DNA from: Yersinia nurmii
Lineage (GTDB): Bacteria > Pseudomonadota > Gammaproteobacteria > Enterobacterales > Enterobacteriaceae
NCBI RefSeq assembly: GCF_001112925.1
Contig: NZ_CPYD01000005.1
Location: 124,001 to 188,000 of the forward strand
Direction: 5' to 3'
DNA: 64,000 bases
Shown one piece after another: positions 1 through 8,989 of this stretch; position 1 is the first letter of the stretch; each line of letters starts with the position of its first letter. Below the pieces are notes generated by a model that saw only the letters and a program-made list of their open reading frames with translations, made no database searches and was not told the origin of the DNA. A program made the translations under genes and the position numbers.

Positions 1-380
1 GCGGAGTTGACGCTCACGGTACGGTCTGCCTGAATTATGGTGAGTTCGACGTCGTATTATTCCATTCCAAAGTTAGCCAATCTACTATTCCGAGCGAAAT
101 TCAGGGCGAAGACGGTACGCTCGTTATTGAAAGAATCTCTGAGTGCCATAGCATCACCTATACTCCAAGAGGTCAGGAGAAACAGGATCTGACGCTACCG
201 CAGTATGAAAATAATATGAGGTATGAAGCTGAAGCCTTCGCCGATTTGATTGCTAAAAATCAGATTGAGCATCCAGGTTTAACGCTTTCAGTCAGCACCG
301 CGCGCCTTCAAACTGAAATTCGTCGTCAGACTGGCGTCGTTTTCCCCGCGGATTCGCAACAGCCATCATCATTAAAATGA
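1..380 (+). CDS. ygjR: YgjR-like Gfo/Idh/MocA-family oxidoreductase, C-terminal part
   Basis: The window opens inside this gene. Reading from base 3, about 125 codons run to TGA at 378-380, so only the C-terminal domain of a predicted NAD(P)-dependent oxidoreductase is present. The visible part has the alternating beta-strand and helix look of the Gfo/Idh/MocA C-terminal sheet domain, including segments such as GEDGTLVIE and NMRYEAEAFADLI. The N-terminal Rossmann domain and catalytic residues lie outside the window, so the substrate cannot be inferred. The identification as YgjR rests on this fold plus position: in E. coli ygjR lies directly upstream of alx, as here. Confidence 0.75.
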   Translation, partial: GVDAHGTVCLNYGEFDVVLFHSKVSQSTIPSEIQGEDGTLVIERISECHSITYTPRGQEKQDLTLPQYENNMRYEAEAFADLIAKNQIEHPGLTLSVSTARLQTEIRRQTGVVFPADSQQPSSLK

Positions 381-427
381 ATGGGTGAGATTGACCAGCA
401 CCCTCTTTTAAATTAATTTTGGTGCTG

Positions 428-576
428 CAAAGGGGAGTAACTTCATTGCCGGTTTGCCGTCATTACGGTGCGAAAGCACTCGGTTACCGGGCAACCTCAT
501 CATGTAGAAGCCATTAAATCGCTTTTACATCATCAGGGTTGTAAGTGAGACCTTGCCGGAAGGCGAGGTTTGCTTG
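428..576 (+). promoter_or_regulatory. yybP-ykoY (Mn2+/pH-responsive) riboswitch leader of alx
   Basis: The leader between ygjR and alx carries the landmarks of the yybP-ykoY class: an AAGGGGAGTA box at 430-439, a GCCGGT element at about 448-453, and a long final hairpin (about 545-573) with GAGACCTTGCC on one side and GGCGAGGTT on the other. In E. coli the same element (PRE, formerly SraF) controls alx translation in response to alkaline pH and manganese. Boundaries are approximate. The sequence landmarks are seen directly; ligand and mechanism are known for the family and inferred here. Confidence 0.85.
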
Positions 577-646
577 CAGCTCAGACATAGCGGCTGGCGT
601 CTTCCGACGTTGGCCGTTTTGTTTTTTTATGAGGTTTACTCTGATG

Positions 647-1612
647 ATGAACTCCGTTGGTACGCCCGTACTTTGGGTCGGTTTTGCCGTTATAGTCGCG
701 TTTATGCTCGCCGTTGATCTTTTCCTTCAAGGCCGTCGCGGCTCTCAAACCATGACGCTACGTCAGGCCGCCGCTTGGTCGTTGGTATGGGTGAGCTTGG
801 CTATGTTGTTTAACGCCGGTTTCTGGTGGTATCTGAGTGAAAGCGTAGGACGCGAAATTGCGGATAAACAGGCGCTCGCTTTCCTGACCGGCTATCTAAT
901 TGAAAAAGCCTTAGCGGTCGATAACGTCTTTGTCTGGTTGATGCTATTCAGCTATTTTGCCGTTCCAGCCAATCTACAGCGACGCATTCTGATCTACGGC
1001 GTACTTGGGGCCATCGTGCTGCGAACGGCAATGATCTTCGCCGGAAGCTGGCTGGTGTCGCAATTTAGCTGGATTCTTTATCTGTTCGGCGCGTTCCTGT
1101 TGTTCACCGGTCTGAAAATGGCATTTGCCAAAGAAGATGACAGCCCAATTGGTGATAAACCCTTGGTGCGCTGGATTCGTAGCCACTTACGCATGACTGA
1201 TGAACTCCACGGCGAACGCTTTGTCATTCGCAAAAATGGTCTGTTGTACGCGACACCTTTGGTGCTGGTGCTGATTCTGGTTGAGCTGAGTGACGTAATT
1301 TTTGCCGTCGATAGCATTCCAGCGATCTTTGCCGTCACCACCGATCCCTTTATTGTGCTGACCTCTAACCTGTTCGCGATTCTCGGTCTGCGCGCCATGT
1401 ATTTCCTGCTAGCAAACGTGGCGGAACGCTTCTCGCTATTGAAATACGGTCTGGCGGCGATTCTGGTATTTATTGGGATCAAAATGATGATTATCGATCT
1501 GTTCCATATTCCTATCGGTATCTCTCTTGGCGTCGTTGCCGGTATTCTAGCCCTCACTTTACTAGTGAATGCCTGGGTGAATCACCGCGCCGATAAAAAT
1601 ACACCACACTAA
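647..1612 (+). CDS. alx: Alx, TerC-family inner-membrane protein
   Basis: TerC-family integral membrane protein; E. coli Alx is induced at high pH and has been implicated in manganese export. The 321-residue product has many hydrophobic helices and the two TerC signatures: [11 protein letters not shown] at about 87-97, and a second stretch with [16 protein letters not shown]. Acidic residues within these helices are the expected metal-binding positions. I chose the ATG at 647 because it gives the MNSVGTP N-terminus that matches recalled E. coli Alx in sequence and length; a tandem ATG at 644 is possible. An open frame reaches back to 545 inside the riboswitch but is leader RNA. A strong terminator follows. 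Confidence 0.93.
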   Translation: MNSVGTPVLWVGFAVIVAFMLAVDLFLQGRRGSQTMTLRQAAAWSLVWVSLAMLFNAGFWWYLSESVGREIADKQALAFLTGYLIEKALAVDNVFVWLMLFSYFAVPANLQRRILIYGVLGAIVLRTAMIFAGSWLVSQFSWILYLFGAFLLFTGLKMAFAKEDDSPIGDKPLVRWIRSHLRMTDELHGERFVIRKNGLLYATPLVLVLILVELSDVIFAVDSIPAIFAVTTDPFIVLTSNLFAILGLRAMYFLLANVAERFSLLKYGLAAILVFIGIKMMIIDLFHIPIGISLGVVAGILALTLLVNAWVNHRADKNTPH

Positions 1613-1643
1613 CTATGTGGCTCTCTGCCTGATAATCTATTAC

Positions 1644-1672
1644 ACGGGGTGCCAGCCACCCCGTATTTATTT
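1644..1672 (+). terminator. Rho-independent terminator after alx
   Basis: A perfect 8-bp stem (ACGGGGTG at 1644-1651 and CACCCCGT at 1657-1664) with a 5-nt loop is followed by ATTTATTT, 31 bases past the alx stop. Confidence 0.85.
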
Positions 1673-1929
1673 GTCAGATACCACTAATCGCCAAATGTTA
1701 TCTTGATCACACATATGTAAACAAAATGTTATGCAAAGTGATCGACATTATATTTTCCCAATTGTTTCTTTCCAGCCTATTCCATTCCCTTATACTAACC
1801 CGGCAAACACACTTGGTTACAGGTTTGAAGAAAAAGTACCCGGTCAGGTTCCGGCCGAGGTATGAAGCCTGTACAACGTCATTCAACACAGCGACATTCA
1901 GTTCACTGGGAAGAGGTAAATTGATATTT

Positions 1930-3177
1930 ATGGAAAACAAAAAATCAGGGTTAATTCACTACTTAAGCCGCGGAAGTCTGGTTAAACAAATATTGGTGGG
2001 TTTGGTTGCCGGTATCATTCTGGCAAGCGTTTCCCAATCAGCCGCTGTCGCGGTAGGCCTGTTAGGCACCTTATTTGTCGGTGCATTGAAGGCCGTCGCA
2101 CCGGTATTAGTATTGATGCTGGTAATGGCTTCTATCGCAAATCATAAGCAAGGCCAGAAAACCAGTATTCGCCCTATCCTGTTCCTGTACTTATTAGGAA
2201 CCTTCTCGGCGGCATTGATTGCCGTCGCCGTGAGTTTCATGTTCCCTTCGACGCTGGTATTGGCAACCCATAATGCCGATATCTCCCCTCCGGGCGGCAT
2301 TGTTGAAGTACTACGCGGGCTATTACTGAGTATCGTTGCCAACCCGATTCATGCGCTATTGAACGGCAACTACATCGGAATTCTGGCCTGGGCGGTCGGT
2401 TTAGGCTTTGCTCTGCGTCATGGCTCAGAGACTACCAAGTCTTTGATTTCTGATATGTCTCACGCCGTTACCTTCGTAGTACGCGTGGTGATTCGCTTTG
2501 CTCCTTTGGGTATTTTTGGTCTAGTCGCGTCTACTCTGGCAGAAACTGGCTTCGGCGTATTAATGGGCTATGTGCAACTGCTAGTCGTATTGATCGGCTG
2601 TATGCTTCTGGTAGCACTGGTGGTTAACCCACTGATTGTTTTTTGGAAAATTCGCCGTAATCCTTACCCACTGGTGTTTGCCTGCCTGCGTGAAAGCGGT
2701 GTAACCGCATTCTTTACCCGTAGCTCTGCGGCCAACATTCCAGTGAACATGGAACTTTGTAAGAAGCTGAATCTGAACGAAGATACCTATTCGGTTTCCA
2801 TTCCGCTGGGTGCCACCATCAATATGGCCGGCGCGGCAATTACCATCACCGTGTTGACGCTGGCAGCGGTACATACGTTAGGTATTGCGGTTGATTTGCC
2901 GACGGCATTATTGCTCAGCGTAGTCGCGACAGTGTGCGCCTGTGGAGCTTCCGGCGTGGCCGGTGGTTCGTTGCTGTTGATTCCATTAGCCTGCGGTTTA
3001 TTCGGTATTCCAAATGAAATCGCCATGCAGGTTGTGGCTGTAGGCTTTATCATTGGCGTCTTGCAGGATTCAGCTGAAACCGCGCTGAACTCCTCTACCG
3101 ATGTGCTGTTTACCGCCGCAGCCTGTCAGGCTGACGATGCCAAGCTGGCTAATCCAGACCCGCTAGCAACGCGTTAA
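1930..3177 (+). CDS. sstT: SstT, Na+/serine (threonine) symporter
   Basis: Dicarboxylate/amino acid:cation symporter (DAACS) family protein that imports serine and threonine with sodium. The 415-residue product has the family hairpin and substrate-site segments [22 protein letters not shown] and [11 protein letters not shown] in its C-terminal half, all near-identical to recalled E. coli SstT. The ATG at 1930 gives the expected N-terminus (MENKKSG) and length. The Shine-Dalgarno AGAGG at 1912-1916 is 13 nt away, rather far, and an in-frame TTG at 1921 lies nearer. The frame stays open back to 1726 but that part is leader. The 257-bp leader contains a TATACT at about 1791 but no clear -35 box. 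Confidence 0.94.
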   Translation: MENKKSGLIHYLSRGSLVKQILVGLVAGIILASVSQSAAVAVGLLGTLFVGALKAVAPVLVLMLVMASIANHKQGQKTSIRPILFLYLLGTFSAALIAVAVSFMFPSTLVLATHNADISPPGGIVEVLRGLLLSIVANPIHALLNGNYIGILAWAVGLGFALRHGSETTKSLISDMSHAVTFVVRVVIRFAPLGIFGLVASTLAETGFGVLMGYVQLLVVLIGCMLLVALVVNPLIVFWKIRRNPYPLVFACLRESGVTAFFTRSSAANIPVNMELCKKLNLNEDTYSVSIPLGATINMAGAAITITVLTLAAVHTLGIAVDLPTALLLSVVATVCACGASGVAGGSLLLIPLACGLFGIPNEIAMQVVAVGFIIGVLQDSAETALNSSTDVLFTAAACQADDAKLANPDPLATR

Positions 3178-3201
3178 ATCTTAAGATTTTTCACTTATCC
3201 T

Positions 3202-3225
3202 AAGGGTGGCGAAAGCCGCCCTTTT
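3202..3225. terminator. Bidirectional terminator between sstT and ygjV
   Basis: AAGGGTGGC (3202-3210) pairs with GCCGCCCTT (3215-3223) with one G-U wobble and a GAAA loop, followed by a T-run on the plus strand. It serves sstT and abuts the ygjV stop codon at 3226, so it probably also ends ygjV transcripts. Confidence 0.85.
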
Positions 3226-3756
3226 TTATTCTTTCTTTTCGACCAGAAAAGGATCGATTCCCTGCAACTGCAAACGACGGAAGCGGATGATATTAAAGCC
3301 GTTAATCAGCAGAAAACTCCCTTCAATCAGCGATCCACCAATCGAACCCAACCAGATATTATGAATTACCCAACAGGCGGTTGAGCACCACATAATGCAG
3401 CGCGTGGTTAAGCCGTGAGTACGGAACAGCGCCCAAGTACTGGCTACGGTGCCAATTATCGGCAAAAGCTCTACTGCATGATGCATTCGCCACAAACCTA
3501 ACGTTAGCGTCAGAAGGATAAACACAACCATCACTATGCTGCTACGAGTCTTGGTCGAGATCAGCGTGCGTAAGGCGTTAAGCAATGCGCTACTGCCTGC
3601 GGCACTGGCTCCCATAAGAAAGAAATGGCCGCCGATGATGGCGCTATAGGCCGAAAGTTGCAGTTTGAAACGTCGTTCATCCCGGTTGAAAAACATGGTA
3701 ATACCGACAAAAAATGCCAATACACCAACGGCTTGGGCAAACCAATAGAACGTCAT
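3226..3756 (-). CDS. ygjV: YgjV-family inner-membrane protein
   Basis: A 176-residue hydrophobic protein with about five or six predicted membrane helices (for example FAQAVGVLAFFVGITMFF near the start and SSIVMVVFILLTLTLGLW in the middle). It belongs to the YgjV family, whose biochemical role is not known to me. Position between sstT and uxaA, on the opposite strand to sstT, is the same as in E. coli, which supports the name. It starts with ATG just past a purine-poor leader and no strong Shine-Dalgarno is visible. It faces sstT tail-to-tail across a shared terminator. Confidence 0.85.
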   Translation of the reverse strand: MTFYWFAQAVGVLAFFVGITMFFNRDERRFKLQLSAYSAIIGGHFFLMGASAAGSSALLNALRTLISTKTRSSIVMVVFILLTLTLGLWRMHHAVELLPIIGTVASTWALFRTHGLTTRCIMWCSTACWVIHNIWLGSIGGSLIEGSFLLINGFNIIRFRRLQLQGIDPFLVEKKE

Positions 3757-3821
3757 GGTGGGGTATTCCTGGTATAGGGGAGTCCCTATCTCTTCTGGCG
3801 TAGAACATGGCTAAAACGACA

Positions 3822-3853
3822 CACTTACCGCTAATGGGTGCCAGCGGTAAGTG
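3822..3853 (-). terminator. Inverted repeat downstream of uxaA, probable operon terminator
   Basis: A perfect 11-bp inverted repeat (CACTTACCGCT at 3822-3832 and AGCGGTAAGTG at 3843-3853) lies 45 bp past the uxaA stop. On the minus strand it is followed after a few bases by TTTT, so it is an imperfect intrinsic terminator for uxaCBA. Confidence 0.6.
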
Positions 3854-3898
3854 CACATAAATGAAACGCCGTTTTATTTTAATAACTAACCATAATGG

Positions 3899-5389
3899 TT
3901 ACAAGGTGACACCGCTTTTAAAAATAGCTAATTCACGGAAATCATTGGCTTCATTGCGCGCCAGTTTACCATTGGCAATGGCGACGATCAGTTCGACAAA
4001 CTCTTCCAGTAAAGCATCCATTGAAGTCCCTTTGATTAGTTTTCCCGCATCAAAGTCGATCCAGTGAGGTTTTTTCGCCGTCAGTTCGCTGTTGGTCGCC
4101 AGTTTCACCGTAGGCACGAAACCGCCATAAGGCGTACCCCGACCGGTGCTGAATAACACCATATGGCAGCCTGCTCCCGCCAGCGCACTGGTTGCCACCG
4201 CATCATTCCCCGGAGCGCTGAGCAAGTTCAGCCCCGGACGTTGCAGGCGCTCGCCGTATTTCAAAACGTCGACTACCTTGCTTTGCCCTGCTTTTTGGGT
4301 GCAGCCCAGCGATTTTTCTTCCAATGTAGTAATGCCACCAGCCTTGTTGCCCGGTGACGGATTTTCGTAAATTGGCTGATTATGAGCGATGAAATACTGT
4401 TTGAAATCATTCACCATGCTAACGGTTTTTTCAAAGGTTGATTCATCGCGACAACGGCTCATCAAAATGCGTTCTGCACCAAACATTTCTGGTACTTCAG
4501 TCAAAACTGAAGTGCCACCGTTAACAATCACATAGTCGGAGAAACGCCCCAACAGAGGGTTGGCCGTGATACCGGACAATCCATCCGACCCGCCGCATTC
4601 CAGACCAAATTTCAGTTCGCTGAGTTTACCCGGCACGCGCGAGTCGCCGCGCATTGCCTGATATAGCTCTCGCAGACGCGCCAAACCGGCTTCCACTTCA
4701 TCGTCCTGCTGCTGGCACACCATAAAGCGAACCCGTTCATTGTCCACTTCTCCCAGCGTGGTTTGGAAAACGTCGACCTGATTGTTCTCGCAGCCTAAAC
4801 CTATAACCAATACCGCACCAGCATTAGGATGTCGCACCATATTTTGCAGCATGGTTCGGGTATTTTCGTGATCCTGACCGAGCTGTGAACAACCGAACGG
4901 ATGGCTGAACAAATGCACCCCGTCAATACCTTCCGCCTCGTTGGTTTCCTTCAGAAAACGCTGCTGAATCTGACGCGCGATACCGTTAACGCAGCCAACG
5001 GTTGGAATGATCCACAGTTCGTTACGAATGCCTACGTCGCCATTTTTACGACGATAGATCCGAACTTCTCGATCGGCCATTTGCACCGGCAGATCGCTAA
5101 ATTCTGGCTGATATTGGTATTCATCCAAATCACTTAAATTGGTTTTAGCGTTTTGGGAATGAATGTGCTCACCGGCCTGAATCGGGCTCAGTGCATGACC
5201 TATCGGCAAACCATATTTCACAATCATCTGATCCGGCTGGATCAACGTTAGCGCAAACTTATGCCCGCGAGTCACTGGCTGCGCCAGAGTGATCGCTTCG
5301 CCATCAATATTGATGACTTCTCCCTGCGCCAGATCCTGTAGAGCAACGGCTACATTATCCAGTGGGTGAATTTTTATCGTCTTTTGCAT
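3899..5389 (-). CDS. uxaA: UxaA, altronate dehydratase
   Basis: Dehydrates D-altronate to 2-keto-3-deoxygluconate, the third step of galacturonate breakdown, in the cytoplasm. The 496-residue product has an N-terminal SAF-type domain (residues 1 to about 85, with GHKFALTLI) followed by the large altronate dehydratase domain with typical stretches such as FSHPFGCSQLG, GLGCENNQ and KFGLECGGSDG. The cysteines in these motifs are the likely iron-binding ligands. It is the last gene of uxaC-uxaB-uxaA and starts only 9 bp after uxaB, so the two are cotranscribed. In E. coli uxaB is elsewhere; having it between uxaC and uxaA is a compact arrangement. Confidence 0.96.
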   Translation of the reverse strand: MQKTIKIHPLDNVAVALQDLAQGEVINIDGEAITLAQPVTRGHKFALTLIQPDQMIVKYGLPIGHALSPIQAGEHIHSQNAKTNLSDLDEYQYQPEFSDLPVQMADREVRIYRRKNGDVGIRNELWIIPTVGCVNGIARQIQQRFLKETNEAEGIDGVHLFSHPFGCSQLGQDHENTRTMLQNMVRHPNAGAVLVIGLGCENNQVDVFQTTLGEVDNERVRFMVCQQQDDEVEAGLARLRELYQAMRGDSRVPGKLSELKFGLECGGSDGLSGITANPLLGRFSDYVIVNGGTSVLTEVPEMFGAERILMSRCRDESTFEKTVSMVNDFKQYFIAHNQPIYENPSPGNKAGGITTLEEKSLGCTQKAGQSKVVDVLKYGERLQRPGLNLLSAPGNDAVATSALAGAGCHMVLFSTGRGTPYGGFVPTVKLATNSELTAKKPHWIDFDAGKLIKGTSMDALLEEFVELIVAIANGKLARNEANDFRELAIFKSGVTL

Positions 5390-5398
5390 AGAAAACCT

Positions 5399-6850
5399 TT
5401 AGCTGTAAGTCGCAACCGCCGCTCTCATTCCACGATCCAGGATAGTTTGCAGTTGCTCTGTCACCAGTTCGGCCAACTGAGGTACTGCGGTTAAATCCTG
5501 CCCCCAATGATTCACATCAGACAAAACGGCCTGAACCAATGCGGCTGGAGTCATTTCGTATTGCTTCACACTGCTCCATAAGCGGGAGTAGGTTTCCAGC
5601 CAGTGAGCATCGTCTTGCAACGGATAGGATTCTCCTTGACGTTCCCCGCGATAAAAGGCGAGCAACGCGGCTAATGCAAAGGTTAAACGCGGCGGCAGCT
5701 TGCCCTTTTGCTGCTGGTAAGCCAGAAGCTGAGGCAAAATGCGGGTACGGAATTTGGTCATGCCATTCAGCGCAATTGACAGTAACTGGTGCTGAATGAA
5801 AGGGTTACGGAAACGGCTTAATACCGCCTGCGAGAAGGAAAGCAGTTCATCCTCAGGTAAATCTAAAACCGGAACGATTTCTTCAGTAATGGTTTTTTCC
5901 ACGAAATAACTGATTTCAGTATCATTCATAGTTTGCCCGACGGTATCCAGACCGGCCAGGTAAGCGATGGGCACCAGCGCTGTGTGCGCACCGTTCAAGA
6001 TGGCAACTTTACGCTCTTTATACGGCTTGATGTCATCCACGATACGTACATTCAGATCCAGTTGATCCAGATGTAGCTCTTTTGCCAACCACTGTGGCCC
6101 TTGAATAACAAATAGATAGAAGTATTCAGCCGTATCGAGGAAGCTGTCCTGATAGCCCAATTCAGTCTGTAAAGCGGTCACTTCATCGCGGGGATAACCG
6201 GTCACAATCCGATCCACCAACGTTGAGCAAAAAGTATTATTTTCTGTCAGCCAACGGGTAAATCCAGCCGGTAACTGCCAATGTTCCGCATAGCGCAGCA
6301 CCAGTTCCCGCAAGGTTTCGCCGTTATAATCGATTAGTTCACAAGGCAACAACACCCAGCCTTTATCTGCCGCGCCGTCAAAATGCGTATAGCGCTCGAA
6401 TAACAAGCGCGTCAGCTTCGCTGGAAATGACGCAGGTGGCGCATCATCCCGTTTATCTTGCTCATTCCAGGCGATACCGGCTTCAGTCGTATTGGAAAAA
6501 ACAAAGCGAATATTGGCATCGCGAGCCAGTGCCAGATACTCGTCGAACTGACGATAGAGATTGATCTCCCGATTCACCGAACGAATCAGACGAGATTCTC
6601 GCACCGCTTCGCCCTGCTCATTCAGGCCGCGAATGACCGTGGTATACAGGCCATCCTGCGTACTCAAGGACGGAGGAAAATCCGTATCTATTGGCCGGAT
6701 CACTACGATCCCAGCGTTAAGATCGGTATGTTCGTTCAAAAGATCCAATTGCCAATCGACAAAGGCGCGCAGGAAATTGCCTTCGCCAAATTGAATGACT
6801 TTGTCAGGGTAACTGCGGCCGGGAAAATCACGACGGTTCAGGGTTAGCAT
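5399..6850 (-). CDS. uxaB: UxaB, tagaturonate reductase (altronate oxidoreductase)
   Basis: NAD-dependent reductase that converts D-tagaturonate to D-altronate, linking UxaC to UxaA. The 483-residue product has the mannitol-dehydrogenase-family layout: an N-terminal nucleotide-binding motif (GEGNFLR at 22-28), the central [18 protein letters not shown] segment with the catalytic lysine region, and an all-helical C-terminal domain. Length equals that recalled for E. coli UxaB. It is preceded by a 154-bp gap with a GC-rich hairpin after uxaC, and is coupled to uxaA by a 9-bp spacer. Confidence 0.96.
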   Translation of the reverse strand: MLTLNRRDFPGRSYPDKVIQFGEGNFLRAFVDWQLDLLNEHTDLNAGIVVIRPIDTDFPPSLSTQDGLYTTVIRGLNEQGEAVRESRLIRSVNREINLYRQFDEYLALARDANIRFVFSNTTEAGIAWNEQDKRDDAPPASFPAKLTRLLFERYTHFDGAADKGWVLLPCELIDYNGETLRELVLRYAEHWQLPAGFTRWLTENNTFCSTLVDRIVTGYPRDEVTALQTELGYQDSFLDTAEYFYLFVIQGPQWLAKELHLDQLDLNVRIVDDIKPYKERKVAILNGAHTALVPIAYLAGLDTVGQTMNDTEISYFVEKTITEEIVPVLDLPEDELLSFSQAVLSRFRNPFIQHQLLSIALNGMTKFRTRILPQLLAYQQQKGKLPPRLTFALAALLAFYRGERQGESYPLQDDAHWLETYSRLWSSVKQYEMTPAALVQAVLSDVNHWGQDLTAVPQLAELVTEQLQTILDRGMRAAVATYS

Positions 6851-6971
6851 GTTGAATCCACCTCATAACGCGTTCAGCCGTAGACAGGCCAGGAGCGATA
6901 AACCGGCATCATATGCACAGCCCGTCGCTTTCCGTCCCGCAGACAGCATTGAATTAAGCAAAAGTTTGAAG

Positions 6972-6994
6972 GCGGGAGGCCGGTTAGCCCGCCC
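6972..6994 (-). other. GC-rich hairpin in the uxaC-uxaB gap
   Basis: GGCGGG (6972-6977) pairs with CCCGCC (6989-6994) immediately downstream of the uxaC stop. There is no run of T after it on the minus strand, so it looks like an RNA-stabilising or processing stem rather than a full terminator. It could lower uxaB-uxaA expression relative to uxaC. Confidence 0.45.
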
Positions 6995-7004
6995 GCTTGA
7001 TACC

Positions 7005-8414
7005 CTACAATTCGATAGCGAAATACTGTTTAGCGTTATCGAAGCAGATGTTTTTCACCATCGCCCCCAGCAGTTCGATGTCTGCCGGTGCTTCACCGTC
7101 TGCCACCCAGCGGCCAATCATCTGGCACAGGATTCGGCGGAAATATTCATGGCGTGTATAAGAAAGGAAGCTGCGGCTATCGGTCAGCATCCCGACAAAG
7201 CGGCTTAGCAAACCCAACTGCGCCAGTTGGGTCATTTGGCGCTGCATACCGTCTTTTTGATCGTTAAACCACCAGCCGGAACCGAACTGCATTTTCCCTG
7301 CGGCGCCTTCGCCTTGGAAATTGCCGACCATAGTGCCAATCACTTCGTTATCGCGCGGATTCAGGCAGTACAGGATAGTTTTTGGTAGCGCATTACGCAG
7401 ACCTTGCGCATCCAGCAAACGGGAAAGCGGCTGAGCCAGCGGCTGGTCATTAATAGAGTCAAAACCGATATCTGGGCCAACCAGATTGAACATGCGACTG
7501 TTGTTATTACGCAGCGCGCCGATGTGATATTGCTGAACCCATTCACGGCGGTGATATTCACCAGATAGGAATAGCAACACGGCGGTTTTAAACTGAGCCA
7601 CTTCCTCCGGCATTGGCTGAGTTCCCGTCAGACGACGAGCCAGAATACCGTCGAGCGTCGTTTCGTCTGCTTCACCATAGACCACCACGTCCAACGCATG
7701 GTCAGAGACTTTGCAGCCGTGAGCGGCAAAGTGATCCATACGTTTGTTCAATGCATCGCACAGGTCGGAGAATTTACTTATAGACGTATCTGCTGCGGCT
7801 TCCAGCAGCTTCAGGTAATCGTTAAAGCCGGCGGCTTCAATATTGAAGGCTTTATCCGGACGCCAGCTTGGCAACACTTTGATGTTAAAGCTGCCGTCCG
7901 CGGCGATAGCTTTGTGGTGGCGCAGATCGTCAATAGGATCATCGGTGGTGCCGACCATTTTGACATTCATCTGTTGCATGATACCGCGCGCAGAGAAAGC
8001 CGGTTGAGCCAACAGCTCATTGCCACGTTGCCAGATTTCTTCCGATGTTTTCGGCGAAAGCAGTTTGCCGGTAATGCCGAAGGGACGACGTAATTCCAGA
8101 TGAGTCCAGTGATACAGAGGATTGCCAATTGTGTGAGGAACGGTTGCGGCCCAAGTTTCGAATTTTTCCCGATCGCTAGCATCGCCAGTACAGAAACGTT
8201 CGGCTACGCCGTTGGTACGCATTGCGCGCCATTTATAGTGATCGCCTTTCAGCCAGATGTCATACAAGTTCTTAAAACGATAGTCTTCTGCGATTTGTTC
8301 CGGTGGTAAATGGCAGTGATAGTCATAAATCGGCTGATCTTTTGCATAATCGTGATACAGACGACGGGCAAATTCGGTATCCAGCAAAAAATCTTCGGTT
8401 AAAAACTGCGACAT
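7005..8414 (-). CDS. uxaC: UxaC, glucuronate/galacturonate isomerase
   Basis: Isomerises D-galacturonate to D-tagaturonate and D-glucuronate to D-fructuronate, the first intracellular step after uptake by ExuT. The 469-residue product is an amidohydrolase-fold enzyme; the metal-binding HxH appears at residues 33 and 35 in YDYHCHLPP, and typical segments such as [13 protein letters not shown] and [11 protein letters not shown] follow. First gene of the minus-strand uxaCBA operon, divergent from exuT across 575 bp of regulatory DNA, which suggests joint control by ExuR encoded just beyond exuT. Confidence 0.97.
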   Translation of the reverse strand: MSQFLTEDFLLDTEFARRLYHDYAKDQPIYDYHCHLPPEQIAEDYRFKNLYDIWLKGDHYKWRAMRTNGVAERFCTGDASDREKFETWAATVPHTIGNPLYHWTHLELRRPFGITGKLLSPKTSEEIWQRGNELLAQPAFSARGIMQQMNVKMVGTTDDPIDDLRHHKAIAADGSFNIKVLPSWRPDKAFNIEAAGFNDYLKLLEAAADTSISKFSDLCDALNKRMDHFAAHGCKVSDHALDVVVYGEADETTLDGILARRLTGTQPMPEEVAQFKTAVLLFLSGEYHRREWVQQYHIGALRNNNSRMFNLVGPDIGFDSINDQPLAQPLSRLLDAQGLRNALPKTILYCLNPRDNEVIGTMVGNFQGEGAAGKMQFGSGWWFNDQKDGMQRQMTQLAQLGLLSRFVGMLTDSRSFLSYTRHEYFRRILCQMIGRWVADGEAPADIELLGAMVKNICFDNAKQYFAIEL

Positions 8415-8989
8415 ATTGGCTTCCTCACATGGCTACATCGTAGAGCACTGTTTTCTGTTATCGCGAAGTTATCACACCAATTTCATTCACCGTCCAGCAC
8501 TTTTTACAAGACGGTGATCGCAAAAACCTAACAAAATGAACAAATACTCAACATTTTCTATTATTTAGTCCCTTGCAGCACTAAGGCTGGCGAGTTCTAT
8601 TATTCCCTAATTGAAAAGTGGTTTTTGTGATGTCACTCAACTTTTAAATCTGTATGACAAGTTATTGTTGCGTCGCCCTGAGTTGTCTTATGGATACGCA
8701 TCCTAAGAGTTCAGGGATAACCAAATCGAAAAAATTACAGGTCGTCGGTGAAGGAATACATCGTCAGTGTCATTTTTCTAACGGCTTAAGACCGTAGTGA
8801 TACCAGGCATCACAACCTTAGGGGCATCAGCTTGATTTACCCCCTAAGCGTTGAGAGACACGATCAAAAAAGGAGCGTTTAGGTACCACCGGGTGCTCGG
8901 GCATCGACTGGATGGACCAAATTGCGCCATGGACTGCCGCCAGACTGCACTCCATAGCAGTAATCTTAGAGACTGGGAGAGATTTAGAA
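8415..8989. promoter_or_regulatory. Divergent uxaC/exuT regulatory region with structured exuT leader
   Basis: This 575-bp stretch has no credible gene. A CRP-like site lies at 8626-8641 (TGTGA, 6-nt spacer, then TCAAC), fitting catabolite control of hexuronate genes. Further right are two potential stems: ACGG/CCGT near 8780, and a perfect 8-bp inverted repeat CTTAGGGG (8817-8824) with CCCCTAAG (8841-8848). No confident ExuR operator could be picked by eye. An open frame continuous with exuT starts at 8912 but lacks family similarity and is read as leader. Confidence 0.5.

Noticed and set aside
545-646. N-terminal extension of Alx reaching into the riboswitch
   Set aside because: The extension overlaps the final riboswitch hairpin and has no similarity to the Alx N-terminus; the ATG at 647 fits the family.
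1726-1929. 68-codon N-terminal extension of SstT
   Set aside because: Not hydrophobic or similar to DAACS transporters; the ATG at 1930 gives the family length.
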